A DNA stretch of 64,000 nucleotides from Spirochaetales bacterium (GTDB lineage: Bacteria > Spirochaetota > Spirochaetia > DSM-2461), in assembly GCA_028533045.1 (NCBI GenBank), contig JAQQAP010000037.1:62001-126000 (forward strand). Reading direction: 5' to 3'. Positions 37,801 through 46,942 of this stretch are shown here, piece by piece. Position 1 is the stretch's first letter, and every line of letters begins with the position of its first letter. The position numbers and the translations under genes are program-made. Under the pieces are notes generated by a model. It searched no databases. It saw nothing but the letters and a program-made list of their open reading frames with translations, and was not told the origin of the DNA.

Positions 37801-40800
37801 TCCCTCCTGAACAAGGCTTTCCACAAAGCCGTCTCCGTCGCTGTCGCTTGAGCCCAGCTCGGTTAAACTGTCAATGGTGATAAAGGCTGATGAGGTGGCG
37901 GGAATGGTTATGGCTTCTACAAGATCACTGTTGGCAAGGTTTTTTACTGTGAGACTGTCCGTTGATGTGGAGGTGGAACCGTCAGAAAGGTCGTAGTAGG
38001 TTCCGCTGTCTTCCAGGTAAAGGACAATTTTTTCTATACCCGCCACAGTTCCCGAATCGGTCCCCACATCGGTGGCGGTTCCGGCCAATTCAAAGCTTTC
38101 TCCGGAGAGGTCGCTCGAAGCGGTGTAACTGCCCTCGGGGTAGTAGTTGTCCGCCAGGAGAGTCATGCTGTAATAGGTCACATAGGGATTGGGACTGGAT
38201 GTATCGGTGACTTTAATACTGAGGGTGATCGAACCGCTTGTGTCTTCATAATAGTCGGCGTCGGCAGAATCAATGGGAATGCGCACCGATTTTCGTACGT
38301 AACCCCCTTCGTCATCCAGGTCGCTGGTAATGGAAGAGTCGTCGTCAATCTGCTCGGTACTGGATAGGGGGCTGCTGTTGACCTGGTCGATCTGGGCTAT
38401 GCCGCTTTCATCCTTTACTATGGCGTCTATCCAGAAGGAGCCGGAGACGGTCATACCGCTGGTGTAATACTCTTCGTCTCCCGTGTCGGTGTCGCTGTCA
38501 TAGTCGATTTTTACCTCTTCCACAATGGGAATGGTGTTGTCTATGGTCAGGGATATCTCACTCCAGAAGCTGTCCGTATCTCCTGTGGAGCCGCTGTCCT
38601 TGGAATCCTGGGCTTTCACTCTCAAGTTAATGGTACTCTGTTCACCGGAGGTGCTGCTGGCCAGTTCCCCGTCGCTGTTCAGGGTAAAGGACCAGCTGTT
38701 CGTACCGTCCGCCGTGACAAGGGTCGTTTCATCGTAGGTTCCCGAACCGTCGGGATAGTCGGCGGCCGTATCGTCGTAGTCGCCGTCGCCGTTAACATCT
38801 AGTTGGTAATAGACAGCGTAGAGAGAGTCGTCGTCGCTGGCCGTACCGTAAACGCGAACAGAACCGCCGGTCACCTCTTCGTCGGAAGGGCTCATGATTT
38901 CTATGGTGGGTGTGTCTCCGTCGGGGTCCAGATAGATGTAGTAGTCCGATTCGGTATAAACATTTCCCCCGCCGTCTTCGGCGCTGATGTAAATGGGAAG
39001 GTTCCAAACATTGCTGTCCGTTTCGGTTTCCGTGGCGTAGGTGGTATTGGCGTAGTTATCAAGATTCAGAAGTTCATATTCCCAGGAGTAGGTCCCGTCC
39101 AGAGTAATCCCTGTGTCAGTATCGGGGTCGGCATCCTTACCAAGGAAAATTTTAACGGTAGAGACTTCATTGTCATCGCTGCTTGTTCCCTTAAGTGTAA
39201 CCGAACCATTGTGACTGGTGCCGGAAAGGGGAGTAATTATGCTGATTTCCGGAGAAACCGTATCTTTAGTAAAGCGCCAGGACTCTTCCGCATCGCCTGC
39301 AGTTATCGTAAAGACGTGATAGCCGTCATCAAGGGCGTCAAAGTCGGCGGTGAGAAAGTCGTAGCTCCAGCCGGTTGTTGTTTCCGTAACCGATTCGGCT
39401 GTGCCATCGTTGAGGGATACGGTCATACTGCCCGTCGAATAATTTGAAACAGTTCCTTCCAGTGTCAAAAGAACCGTATCCGATGAGGAGGTCCAGGTTA
39501 TATTATCTTCCGGGGAGGTGATTTCCACAGATGCGCTTTCCCCGGCGGTCAGGCAAAAAAGAACCTCCTCCGTGGGAGCCGCAGTACCATCCTCGTCTTC
39601 TACAGAGAGGATCATCCGGTAATCGCCTACGGGAAAATCTTCTCCCCCGTCCTTAAGGGAGAGAGAAAAGGTGATACTGTCTCCTGTATCGGTGATATCA
39701 ATTTGATCCGAATCGTCGTCTTCCGTGTTGGAGAGAGAGACGAAGGCATCCACATCGCTGTCTTCATAAAAAAGAACGGACAGGGTAGAGCTATCTATGG
39801 CGGGACCGTTGGATACGGGATTTACCGTACCGCTTATGAGAGCGTCCACCTGGTAGATTTCATTGTCCGAGGCATCGGAGGCTTCTTTATCCAGGTTATG
39901 GTAGATAACTTCCGGCTGGTCGTCATCGGTGTAGGTAAAGCCGACCAGACCCAGTTCATCCTCTTCCGGGTCTGAGTAGTGGCGGTAGGCTTCCAGCTGA
40001 TCGTGGCTTGTTACGTCACTGCCGTCAACCGGTTCGTCCCGGTCGGCCAGGCCGATTTCATCCATGGAAGGAAAGATATCCAGGTCGGGAATCATTTCGT
40101 AAAAGTCGTCCCGGTGGAGGTAGCCCTCATTAATATTGCCCGCTCCATCTTCGGCATAGACATTAATCGTATAAAGTCTGTCACTGACCAGAACGTCCGA
40201 GAGGGTTTCTCCCTCGTCGCTGGTGGATTTAAGGTAAAAACGAGTGGACCAGGTAACGGTTCCGTCGGCGGTTTGAGTGGAAATGACAGAGTCATCGGTG
40301 GAGTCGATTAGCTCAACCGTGACTTCTCCCAGGGAGAATTCGTCGTAGATTTCCCCTTTGATATCTATGTACTTGCTCATATAGACCGCATCGTCGCTCT
40401 CATCATCCATATATTCCAGGGGTGACGTGATGAGGACCGTGGGCATAGTGTTATCCACACGACAACTATGTTCTACTGAAGTGGTTTTGCCGCCCGTGTC
40501 TGTCACGGTTATGGTTAAGGTTTGTTCCCCTTCGGCAATGGAAGCGCTGTCTTCCGTACCGGAGACAAGGGAAAGGGACCAGGAGGAGGAAGAGAAGGTA
40601 GCGTTAACAGTTTGTTCAGTATCGTCTGCTGCGGTATAGCTTACGGTAACCGAAGAGATACCCTTGTCATCGGAAAGGGTTCCGCTCAATTCGGTGGTTC
40701 CCATCACATAGAAGTTGGCCTCGTTGGAAACGGCAATTTCCGGGTCGGAAAGGTCCACATTTTCTCCCAGCCCTGAATCGAGCATATCACAACTGAGGAT

Positions 40801-40854
40801 CGTCACCATATATAAGATAAAGAGAGGCATAAGGATTTTTTTAAATGTTTTCAT
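34897..40854 (-). CDS. Giant Ig-repeat surface lipoprotein B (1985 aa), paralogue of A
   Basis: This lipoprotein has its lipid cysteine at residue 22 (ILSCDML) and the same domain order as lipoprotein A; long stretches are nearly identical, for example GKAWDNQKI, FALEGDSADEGSTG and TSQISDVAANDV. It carries the EF-hand loop DLDFSGTIDADE and DVNGDGDYDD. A segment of about 100 residues (around DVSDLD to ADGTG in the C-terminal region, genomic about 35,540-35,880) is absent from A. The start is ATG 40854, with AGGAGA six nt upstream; the frame is open to 41034, but those residues are atypical. A and B are a tandem duplication in one operon. Confidence 0.8.
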   Translation of the reverse strand: MKTFKKILMPLFILYMVTILSCDMLDSGLGENVDLSDPEIAVSNEANFYVMGTTELSGTLSDDKGISSVTVSYTAADDTEQTVNATFSSSSWSLSLVSGTEDSASIAEGEQTLTITVTDTGGKTTSVEHSCRVDNTMPTVLITSPLEYMDDESDDAVYMSKYIDIKGEIYDEFSLGEVTVELIDSTDDSVISTQTADGTVTWSTRFYLKSTSDEGETLSDVLVSDRLYTINVYAEDGAGNINEGYLHRDDFYEMIPDLDIFPSMDEIGLADRDEPVDGSDVTSHDQLEAYRHYSDPEEDELGLVGFTYTDDDQPEVIYHNLDKEASDASDNEIYQVDALISGTVNPVSNGPAIDSSTLSVLFYEDSDVDAFVSLSNTEDDDSDQIDITDTGDSITFSLSLKDGGEDFPVGDYRMILSVEDEDGTAAPTEEVLFCLTAGESASVEITSPEDNITWTSSSDTVLLTLEGTVSNYSTGSMTVSLNDGTAESVTETTTGWSYDFLTADFDALDDGYHVFTITAGDAEESWRFTKDTVSPEISIITPLSGTSHNGSVTLKGTSSDDNEVSTVKIFLGKDADPDTDTGITLDGTYSWEYELLNLDNYANTTYATETETDSNVWNLPIYISAEDGGGNVYTESDYYIYLDPDGDTPTIEIMSPSDEEVTGGSVRVYGTASDDDSLYAVYYQLDVNGDGDYDDTAADYPDGSGTYDETTLVTADGTNSWSFTLNSDGELASSTSGEQSTINLRVKAQDSKDSGSTGDTDSFWSEISLTIDNTIPIVEEVKIDYDSDTDTGDEEYYTSGMTVSGSFWIDAIVKDESGIAQIDQVNSSPLSSTEQIDDDSSITSDLDDEGGYVRKSVRIPIDSADADYYEDTSGSITLSIKVTDTSSPNPYVTYYSMTLLADNYYPEGSYTASSDLSGESFELAGTATDVGTDSGTVAGIEKIVLYLEDSGTYYDLSDGSTSTSTDSLTVKNLANSDLVEAITIPATSSAFITIDSLTELGSSDSDGDGFVESLVQEGNDYDWTAEIDSTNLPDGSITLHSLIYDEAGNISHSSDSLFVMNDHPEISSIELGTDLDFSGTIDADESTTYTDDYDTTGFTVRNNLLNVTVNSTGGNGTVYYSLYYDGSEQNGTLTESSIDMSSFAGDTSSENGAEFTLQVYDSVGLNQSGGYSDESITLAMNLDNTDETSPTLAIAPFGQYYDDGDDESAKVLEDVEDYSDNILLDSDDEVQGHVEYAADSSHDGTDADLSGEVIFYGKAWDNQKIDTITATVDGYNSDTAFTVYDQSAGGSQSGTDWTFALEGDSADEGSTGYITEDKGNVFNWAFTFDTSQISDVAANDVTITFDISDVGGESSDGSDSLSFDVVPYITSLERGGTYNTNRSHYGKYPVQVGETITVNGFNLDGNTSYTVGDNSSYFSVTVNSIESINNLNDNGLSYNSEDDGSDESALWNDDRYLSVWDADHYLADTDDSGYYPALTMGSDGTLYGSWQDGINTTYWNIYDETGSARNIGKTYDPADYTDIAIDASDSGDVIPTVVYLANHIGVNPYCGVGPYDINNSGGIILYGENASLVGIQNSTGDSGSHIYGYGVEGAGADQNVWQFLRPKVATVGDHMHTAYYDVNTNAVKYSYVADDGNNMGTVTEGWIVLDGGYDEGDTGGVFDITTLRGDNVSDLDTTSNDGGDRHITHANLDGLDSGDLVGRIITIHDDDTYVARLIESYTDGTGEGTIYWEITDASDPRPDTANLTGDISFFVNMGDDGGIGVADGTGSVSQSSSAGEYVAIDLTSDGYPVVMYYDMDGGTLRLAYADNTTPTATSDWVRQEVFDSSDPYGDDSAGQHVAMKIDSSDNIHALCRQNSTGELLYLYGEQQADGSYDFDLAEVVDDSGSVGKLSDITLDSSDNPHISYLGISVGTLDGLKYAYKTTVDSESVWEYMIVPAENKVSTGDKQRTSIEYNTVTTPDWTGDVVISYLSDRFELIYLRGE

Positions 40855-40944
40855 AGCTAATCTCCTGCTAAAATTAACCACCGACGATAAATATAGGAAA
40901 AGCAACAGGAAAGAGCGGCAGCAAAATAATGACCTAGGGTCGTT

Positions 40945-40981
40945 TGAAGAAATCAACCTTTGATTTTTAAATATTTCTTCA
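40945..40981. promoter_or_regulatory. Inverted repeat between divergent giant genes
   Basis: TGAAGAAAT (40945-40953) and ATTTCTTCA (40973-40981) are perfect 9-bp inverted repeats, 28 bp from centre to centre. A smaller hairpin, AAATCAA-CCT-TTGATTT (40950-40966), is nested inside. The 240-bp divergent gap 40855-41094 would let one regulator at this site control both giant-protein units. Confidence 0.45.
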
Positions 40982-41006
40982 CGTAAAACACATGATAATA
41001 CAAAAT

Positions 41007-41035
41007 TTGCACAAAAACAAGAAAGAATGTACAAT
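41007..41035 (+). promoter_or_regulatory. Promoter of the 1948-aa Ig-repeat protein
   Basis: TTGCAC (41007-41012), a 17-bp spacer and TACAAT (41030-41035) give a start near 41042 and a leader of about 53 nt. GAGGTG before ATG 41095 is the ribosome-binding site. Confidence 0.55.
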
Positions 41036-41094
41036 TTATGGTAAAATAAGGTTATCTTTCCTAAAGAATGCTATTTAAAACAATGAGGTGTCCC

Positions 41095-44000
41095 ATGAAG
41101 TTCAAGTTTGTCTTGATAATTTTTTTCAGTTTTACATATTTTTTATTTGCTCAGGAGGAGAACTCCTCTCCTTCTCCTTCCGAATACAGAGAGGTGGAAG
41201 GTTTGGAACAGTGGTCCTATACCTTTGACGTATCGGGTCTGAAAAAAGGTACTTACAATGTGATTATCCGGGGAACGGACAATACCGGTAATATTAGTTA
41301 TTCTAGTCCTTTGAATATTCAGGTTGATCCCGATTCGGACCTTCCCGTCAGCCATATTGCCAACCCGGAGCCGGAAATGCGCGTGGGAGGTGACCTGAAT
41401 ATTGTAGGGACCTGTGTTGATGATGATGATGTGGATTTTGTGGAGATCAAAATTGACGAGGGGGAGTATATCCGTGCCGAGGGAAGCCACTTCTGGTCCT
41501 ATTTTCTGGATACCTCAGATATGGAAGACGGATTTTATACTATTACCTCCCGGGGAACGGATATATACGGCGTAGCCGGGTTGGAAAGTAGCCTGTCTTT
41601 TCATTTGGATCGAAAAACACCGGTTAACAGTGTTAACAATTATGAGAACGGGGCTCTTGTTCATGGAAAAATAGAATTTGTGGGCACCGTTGAAGATAAC
41701 AACGGAATCAGGGAGCTTTCCTATAGTCTGGACGGAGAGAATTATGAGCCGGTAAAGCTTGCCATAAACAAGAAAGACCACTTTGCGGAATTCAAGATTT
41801 CCCTTGATACCCGGGAAACAGAAGACGGCCCCCAGATCCTCTGGTTAAAAAGCCGCGACAATATGGGTTCCGAAGGAATATCTGCCTTTCTTTTTTTCCT
41901 GGATAACAGGGCGCCGGAGATTACTATTCTCGATCCTCTTCCCGAAGAAGAGGGATTGAACGGAAAATTCACTTTGAGCGGTTCACTTTATGATGAGATC
42001 GGTATTTCCGAATTGAGCTGGGAAGCGGGAGAAGATACCGGTGTAATCGAATTGATACCGGGTAACCCCTATTGGAATCAGGATTTTGATTTTACCGGGC
42101 AGAAAAAGGCTAAAATCCTCCTCACTGCTACCGATGTCACAGGTAATATCAGTACCCTTATCGTAGAAAGGGAGCTGAATCTGGAAGCGGATCTTCCCAC
42201 TGTTACCGTGCGTACTCCTGCAGAGGGCGATATACGGGACAGTCTCTTGGTAGAGGGCTTTGTCTTTGATGACGATGCCCCCGCTTCTCTTTCCTATTCT
42301 CTGGACAAGGGAGAAGCCATCGTTATGGAGACCCGAGGTCCTTTTAGTTTTGAATTGCCGGCGGAACTTAATCCGGGAGAGCATACGATCTCCCTTAGCG
42401 CAACCGATGAAAATGGACTGGTTGGTCCCCCATCTATTGTTAACTTCAGTTATTCCGGTGAGGCACCTCAGATTAGTTTTCTCAATGTTCTTACTTACGA
42501 AGGTGAAAGCACCCCCTATTATCCGGGGATGGAACTGCTTCCTCCCACCCATAAGGAGGTGACCGGTGTTATTGATTTTACCAATCCTCCCGCTGGAGCC
42601 CGTATAGTTATCCCCGGGGGAGAAGAGATCCCGGTGGATTTGAAAAAGGCCGATGAAGAGGGAAGGGTTCCTTTTGTTATTCCCGTGGATAAGCTTCCCG
42701 CCGGATTTGTTCCGGTAGAAGTCAAAGCAGAAGACGCCTATGGAAAAGAGAAAGGGGCGGAGGCCTATCTTTCCCTGTTGGATTATAGCCGAATAATTGG
42801 GGAAGACGGTATTTACCTGCCCGAAGGTAACAGTTTTGTCCTCGATGGGAAAACACCCCTGCAAGGACGGGTTATCAGCCGTGATTTAACGGAATTGACT
42901 GTTGAAGGGGCTCGGGAGACTGTTTTTGATGTGCGTCTTAAGGAGGGGCAGTTTACTGTAACACCCTTAACTTCAGGAATCTTCAGGGGAGTCACTCTTG
43001 TCGCTCAGGACTCATTGGGCAATACTTATCGCTCCCCGGCGATAGATATCAGTTCCGACCTTCAACCGCCCCGCATAGATAAGTTAAAAGCGGAACTAAC
43101 AGGTTCCTCCTATAGGGTCAGCGGTTTGATTGAAGAAGATTGTGTTTTAGCTCTCTCCCGTCTCCTTATAGAAGAAAAGGAGTTTGACATTAACCCCGAT
43201 GAAAAGGGTGAATTCAGTCTGGAGATTCCCCTAAGTCAGCTGCCTGCCGGAGTTGCTATGGCGGAAGTGCAGGCGGAAGACTTAAAGGGTAATAGTGCCT
43301 TTTCCTATCTCCCTCTTTACAATACAAGCAGTTATACTCCCGATCCGGAAGGGAAGGAGCCGGCACCCCTTATTAGTATAACCTGGCCCCGGGCCGAGGC
43401 GGAACTTTTTGAGGGAGAAGGGCTGGCTTTTAGCGGAGAAATCGAGAATCTTTCGGGAAGTGCCACCCTCAGCGCAACAGTAGATGGTGAAGTGGTGGAT
43501 GTGAATCTCAAGGGGAATGGTTTTGTCCTCCCCCTTGAAGGGTTGGATGTGGGAGTCCACAAGGTCGTTTTAAGCGGTACTACTGAGGAAGGCAAATCTA
43601 TTAAAGCTGCTTCCCTGGGTTTTACAATCCAAAAAGCGGTAAGCGAAATCGCATGGGGAGAGGTTGAAGTTGCCGGAGAAAGGGAAGTGTTCAGCCAGTC
43701 CATAGCTTTCTTCAAGGAAGAAGGGAATCGGCTGTATCTAACCATTGGTGAGGATTCTCTCTATAGTGATTTAGCTTTGCGGATTAACGGCGCCATTGAT
43801 GTTCCCGTTGAAAGGGATAGGGAGACGGACGAGAGCTTTATCACCCTTCCCGAAGACCTTCCCTATATGGAAAACAGTCTTACCATGACCTTTAAGGATT
43901 ATCGTGGTGAGGAACGCAGGCTCACCGGGCAGTTTTTTCTCCTCCATCGTAAAGATATTGCCCCTCTGGAGAATACTCCCACCCTGCGTCTGGCCGGTGT

Positions 44001-46941
44001 GGACCTCTCTTTGGACGGGAAACTCCATCTGGCCCCGGGAGAGCGGCTTGACGGGTATTTCATCGGACGTCCTCTGGAGAGTGTAGAGTCATCTTCTGAG
44101 CTTTTGGATGTTACCCGGAAGGGACAGGAGCTTTCTCTGGAATCTTTGAAAGCCGGAAAAAGTGAAAATGTTGTCATAAAGGCCGTTACTGTGGACGGGG
44201 AGGAGTTCTCCTTGGGACCATTTATGCTTATCTCTGATAATTCAGCTCCGGGGATCACAACGAATGTGGTTCAATCCCCCTGGTGGCTCCAGGATATAAT
44301 TCCCCTTGAGGGAACTTTGACTGATGATTTAGATATTACCTCTTTTTCCTATTCCATAGATGAATCGGATCATGAAACCCCTATTGCATACGTACGTGAT
44401 GATGAAACAGGTCATTATCGATTTTCCGAGAATCTGGATATTTCCGGGCTGGAGGAAGGCCCCCATCGGGTTACCCTAAAGGCAAAAGATGAAATGGGTA
44501 ACCTGGGCAACTTCCTGTTTTCCATTGTAAAAGATACAAAAGCTCCGGAACTGGTACAATTAACCCCCGTTGCCGATGATGGGGTAAACGGTAAGATCCT
44601 CTTCTCTGTAAAAGGAGTGGATGAACGGGGTACGGACAAGATGGAATTCAGCCCGGACGGGGTAAATTACCAAACTTTGGACAACCCCTCTGTGGACGGT
44701 GTTGTGATTGATTTTACCCAGCCCGATCTGGATCTGGAGATGATGAATTTCCGTGTGTCCGACCGTTCGGGGAATCAAACCGTTCTTCACCCCCTTTCCC
44801 TTCTCGACTGGGAAGGGGATAAGCCTCGTGTTATGATACAACTCCCCGTTGAAGAGAGGGTGGTACGAACCGATTTCGTTGTTTCCGGAATGGTGCTTGA
44901 CGACGACGGTGTTAAGGAGATCTACTGGAGAATTGACCAGGGGGAATTCTACTATCTTGAGGGAAGTAATAATTTTGAAATCCCCTTTCTTCTTGATAAT
45001 ATCACTGACAATGAACACACCGTTGAAGTAAAAGCAGTGGACCTCTGGGGCACAGAGAGTGATGTGGCTTCTTTGACCTTTATGGTCTCTAAAGCGGCTC
45101 CCGTTTCAAAACTTCTCTCACCTTCCATCGAGGAAACGAATCGCGGCGTTATCCGTGTGTCCGGCGAGTCCTGGGATGCCAACGGAATCTCGGAAGTTTA
45201 TGTTTCCCAGGATAACGGAAATACCTTTAATCGGGCTGTTGGGCAGGAAAATTGGTATTACGACATCCAGAGCGAATACTTGCAGGACGGCACTCACTCC
45301 CTTCTGATTCTGGCTGTGGACAATACCGAATTGGGCGGCCTTTACAGCTCTCTTATAAATGTGGATAACCGGGCTCCCGAAATCGAACTGACCAACACCG
45401 ATGACGGCGAAAAGACTCCGGGGAAACTGGATATTATCGGACGGGCGTGGGACGGTGTGGCTCTTGAAAGCCTGGAAGCCCGGATCTCACCCATAGAAGT
45501 TTTTACCTCAACTGAAGAGGCTGGCCCCCTTGAGGGAATTGTCCAATCCCTCTCCACTGAGGGGCCATTTCAAGAGGCTTTTGATCTCTCATCCCTTCCT
45601 ACGGGATGGTACAACCTCAAAATCACAGCTGTGGACAAGGCGGATAACAGGAGTTACCTCTCCCGCAACTTTGAAAAAATAGATGAAGAGGCCGATAAAT
45701 ACATCGATATTACCTTTCCTCTGGAAGGAGAGCAGGTAAATCGGGTTCTTACCATTCAGGGTCGCGTTATCGGAACACCCCTGCCGGAAAAGGTTAATCT
45801 CTATATAAACGGCCAGGCTTCGGCCACGGTGAAGGTAAAGTCCAACGGATTTTTCTCCTATACTCTGCCGGAAGAAGAAACACTCCCCTCCGGGGATATG
45901 ACTCTTTCCGCCAAAGCTATTTTCCCCGGTGGGGAATCGGCCGCTTCCGGGGAGAGAACTATAAGCTACTCACCCGATGGACCGTGGATCGGTATCGATA
46001 ATTATCTTGCCGGGGATTTTCTCCGTGACAGACCCTGGATTCAGGGGCAGGCCGGCTATGTTATTCCTCAGGAGGAGTTGGCGGCTTTAGCTGATGATAA
46101 AAAGGCGATTAAGGCTCTGGAAGATTCCAAAGCGATTGAGGAAATTCTTATAAGTCTTGATAACGGTCGGAGCTTTGAAAAGACCGGATTCAGCAAGGGG
46201 GAATGGAAATACCGCATAGAGACAGGTTTGATGGCCGACGGCCCTCTGCCTGTTTTGGTGAGCGCCCGCTTTGCCGACGGTTCAACGGCTGTTGCCAAAA
46301 CCTACCTGGTCATTGATGAAACCCGGCCGGAAATCCATACCCTTACTCCGGAGGAGGGGATGCTTTTTAACGATTCCATCGTGATAGAAGGTAACGCCTC
46401 CGACCTTTACGGCCTTGAAGATGTTTCCGTAGCCTTAAGGCAGGGGGATAAATCCCGTTATCAGGTTCCTTCCTTTATTCAGGGACTTTATCTGGACTTC
46501 CATGCTTTTGGGGCAACCAACTTTGAAGTAGGAGCAGGGTTAACCTTCTTTGATGACAACGTCAAAATTCAGGGATCCTACGGACAGGCTCCGGCGGGAC
46601 GTTTTGACGGGGATGTTTACAGTATTAAGCTCCTGGCCAATATAGCCGTACTTCCCTTTGGCTATTATTTAGGACCGGACTGGGACTTTTATTCCATGAG
46701 CTTAGCTGTAGGGGCCGATTTTTCCTACTTCACCATGACCGGTTCCGATCATGATGATGAAGGAGCCCTTACTCTGGGTGCCCTGTTGGGACAGTGGGAA
46801 TTCGCCCGAATTACCACCAATTGGAAAACATTTAACAGTTTTGGCTTTTATGTGGAAGGACAACTCTGGTTTATCTCTTCCGACGTGGAAGGGGGAATGT
46901 CCCCAAAGATCGCCTTTGGGGTAAGGACGGATATCTTTTAG
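41095..46941 (+). CDS. Giant Ig-repeat exported protein with C-terminal barrel-like domain (1948 aa)
   Basis: A signal peptide (KFKFVLIIFFSFTYFLFA) is followed by about fifteen Ig-like repeats recognisable by phrases such as GLKKGTYNVIIRGTDNTGN, DGFYTITSRGTDIYG, EGPHRVTLKAKDEMGN and DNTAPE/DNRAPE-type starts. The last 150 residues differ: QGLYLDFHAFGATNFEVGAG, GYYLGPDWDFYSMSLAVGAD and a final FGVRTDIF look like outer-membrane barrel strands ending in Phe. There is no lipobox, unlike the divergent lipoproteins A and B. It may be an outer-membrane-anchored surface protein. ATG 41095 is chosen over 41068 because of GAGGTG and the signal peptide. Confidence 0.75.
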   Translation: MKFKFVLIIFFSFTYFLFAQEENSSPSPSEYREVEGLEQWSYTFDVSGLKKGTYNVIIRGTDNTGNISYSSPLNIQVDPDSDLPVSHIANPEPEMRVGGDLNIVGTCVDDDDVDFVEIKIDEGEYIRAEGSHFWSYFLDTSDMEDGFYTITSRGTDIYGVAGLESSLSFHLDRKTPVNSVNNYENGALVHGKIEFVGTVEDNNGIRELSYSLDGENYEPVKLAINKKDHFAEFKISLDTRETEDGPQILWLKSRDNMGSEGISAFLFFLDNRAPEITILDPLPEEEGLNGKFTLSGSLYDEIGISELSWEAGEDTGVIELIPGNPYWNQDFDFTGQKKAKILLTATDVTGNISTLIVERELNLEADLPTVTVRTPAEGDIRDSLLVEGFVFDDDAPASLSYSLDKGEAIVMETRGPFSFELPAELNPGEHTISLSATDENGLVGPPSIVNFSYSGEAPQISFLNVLTYEGESTPYYPGMELLPPTHKEVTGVIDFTNPPAGARIVIPGGEEIPVDLKKADEEGRVPFVIPVDKLPAGFVPVEVKAEDAYGKEKGAEAYLSLLDYSRIIGEDGIYLPEGNSFVLDGKTPLQGRVISRDLTELTVEGARETVFDVRLKEGQFTVTPLTSGIFRGVTLVAQDSLGNTYRSPAIDISSDLQPPRIDKLKAELTGSSYRVSGLIEEDCVLALSRLLIEEKEFDINPDEKGEFSLEIPLSQLPAGVAMAEVQAEDLKGNSAFSYLPLYNTSSYTPDPEGKEPAPLISITWPRAEAELFEGEGLAFSGEIENLSGSATLSATVDGEVVDVNLKGNGFVLPLEGLDVGVHKVVLSGTTEEGKSIKAASLGFTIQKAVSEIAWGEVEVAGEREVFSQSIAFFKEEGNRLYLTIGEDSLYSDLALRINGAIDVPVERDRETDESFITLPEDLPYMENSLTMTFKDYRGEERRLTGQFFLLHRKDIAPLENTPTLRLAGVDLSLDGKLHLAPGERLDGYFIGRPLESVESSSELLDVTRKGQELSLESLKAGKSENVVIKAVTVDGEEFSLGPFMLISDNSAPGITTNVVQSPWWLQDIIPLEGTLTDDLDITSFSYSIDESDHETPIAYVRDDETGHYRFSENLDISGLEEGPHRVTLKAKDEMGNLGNFLFSIVKDTKAPELVQLTPVADDGVNGKILFSVKGVDERGTDKMEFSPDGVNYQTLDNPSVDGVVIDFTQPDLDLEMMNFRVSDRSGNQTVLHPLSLLDWEGDKPRVMIQLPVEERVVRTDFVVSGMVLDDDGVKEIYWRIDQGEFYYLEGSNNFEIPFLLDNITDNEHTVEVKAVDLWGTESDVASLTFMVSKAAPVSKLLSPSIEETNRGVIRVSGESWDANGISEVYVSQDNGNTFNRAVGQENWYYDIQSEYLQDGTHSLLILAVDNTELGGLYSSLINVDNRAPEIELTNTDDGEKTPGKLDIIGRAWDGVALESLEARISPIEVFTSTEEAGPLEGIVQSLSTEGPFQEAFDLSSLPTGWYNLKITAVDKADNRSYLSRNFEKIDEEADKYIDITFPLEGEQVNRVLTIQGRVIGTPLPEKVNLYINGQASATVKVKSNGFFSYTLPEEETLPSGDMTLSAKAIFPGGESAASGERTISYSPDGPWIGIDNYLAGDFLRDRPWIQGQAGYVIPQEELAALADDKKAIKALEDSKAIEEILISLDNGRSFEKTGFSKGEWKYRIETGLMADGPLPVLVSARFADGSTAVAKTYLVIDETRPEIHTLTPEEGMLFNDSIVIEGNASDLYGLEDVSVALRQGDKSRYQVPSFIQGLYLDFHAFGATNFEVGAGLTFFDDNVKIQGSYGQAPAGRFDGDVYSIKLLANIAVLPFGYYLGPDWDFYSMSLAVGADFSYFTMTGSDHDDEGALTLGALLGQWEFARITTNWKTFNSFGFYVEGQLWFISSDVEGGMSPKIAFGVRTDIF

Positions 46942-46942
46942 T

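Noticed and set aside
29262-40854. Regular repeats that might suggest a CRISPR array or tandem DNA repeats
   Set aside because: The repeats are diverged protein-coding Ig domains of roughly 80-110 residues in an unbroken frame; there are no short identical repeats with unique spacers.
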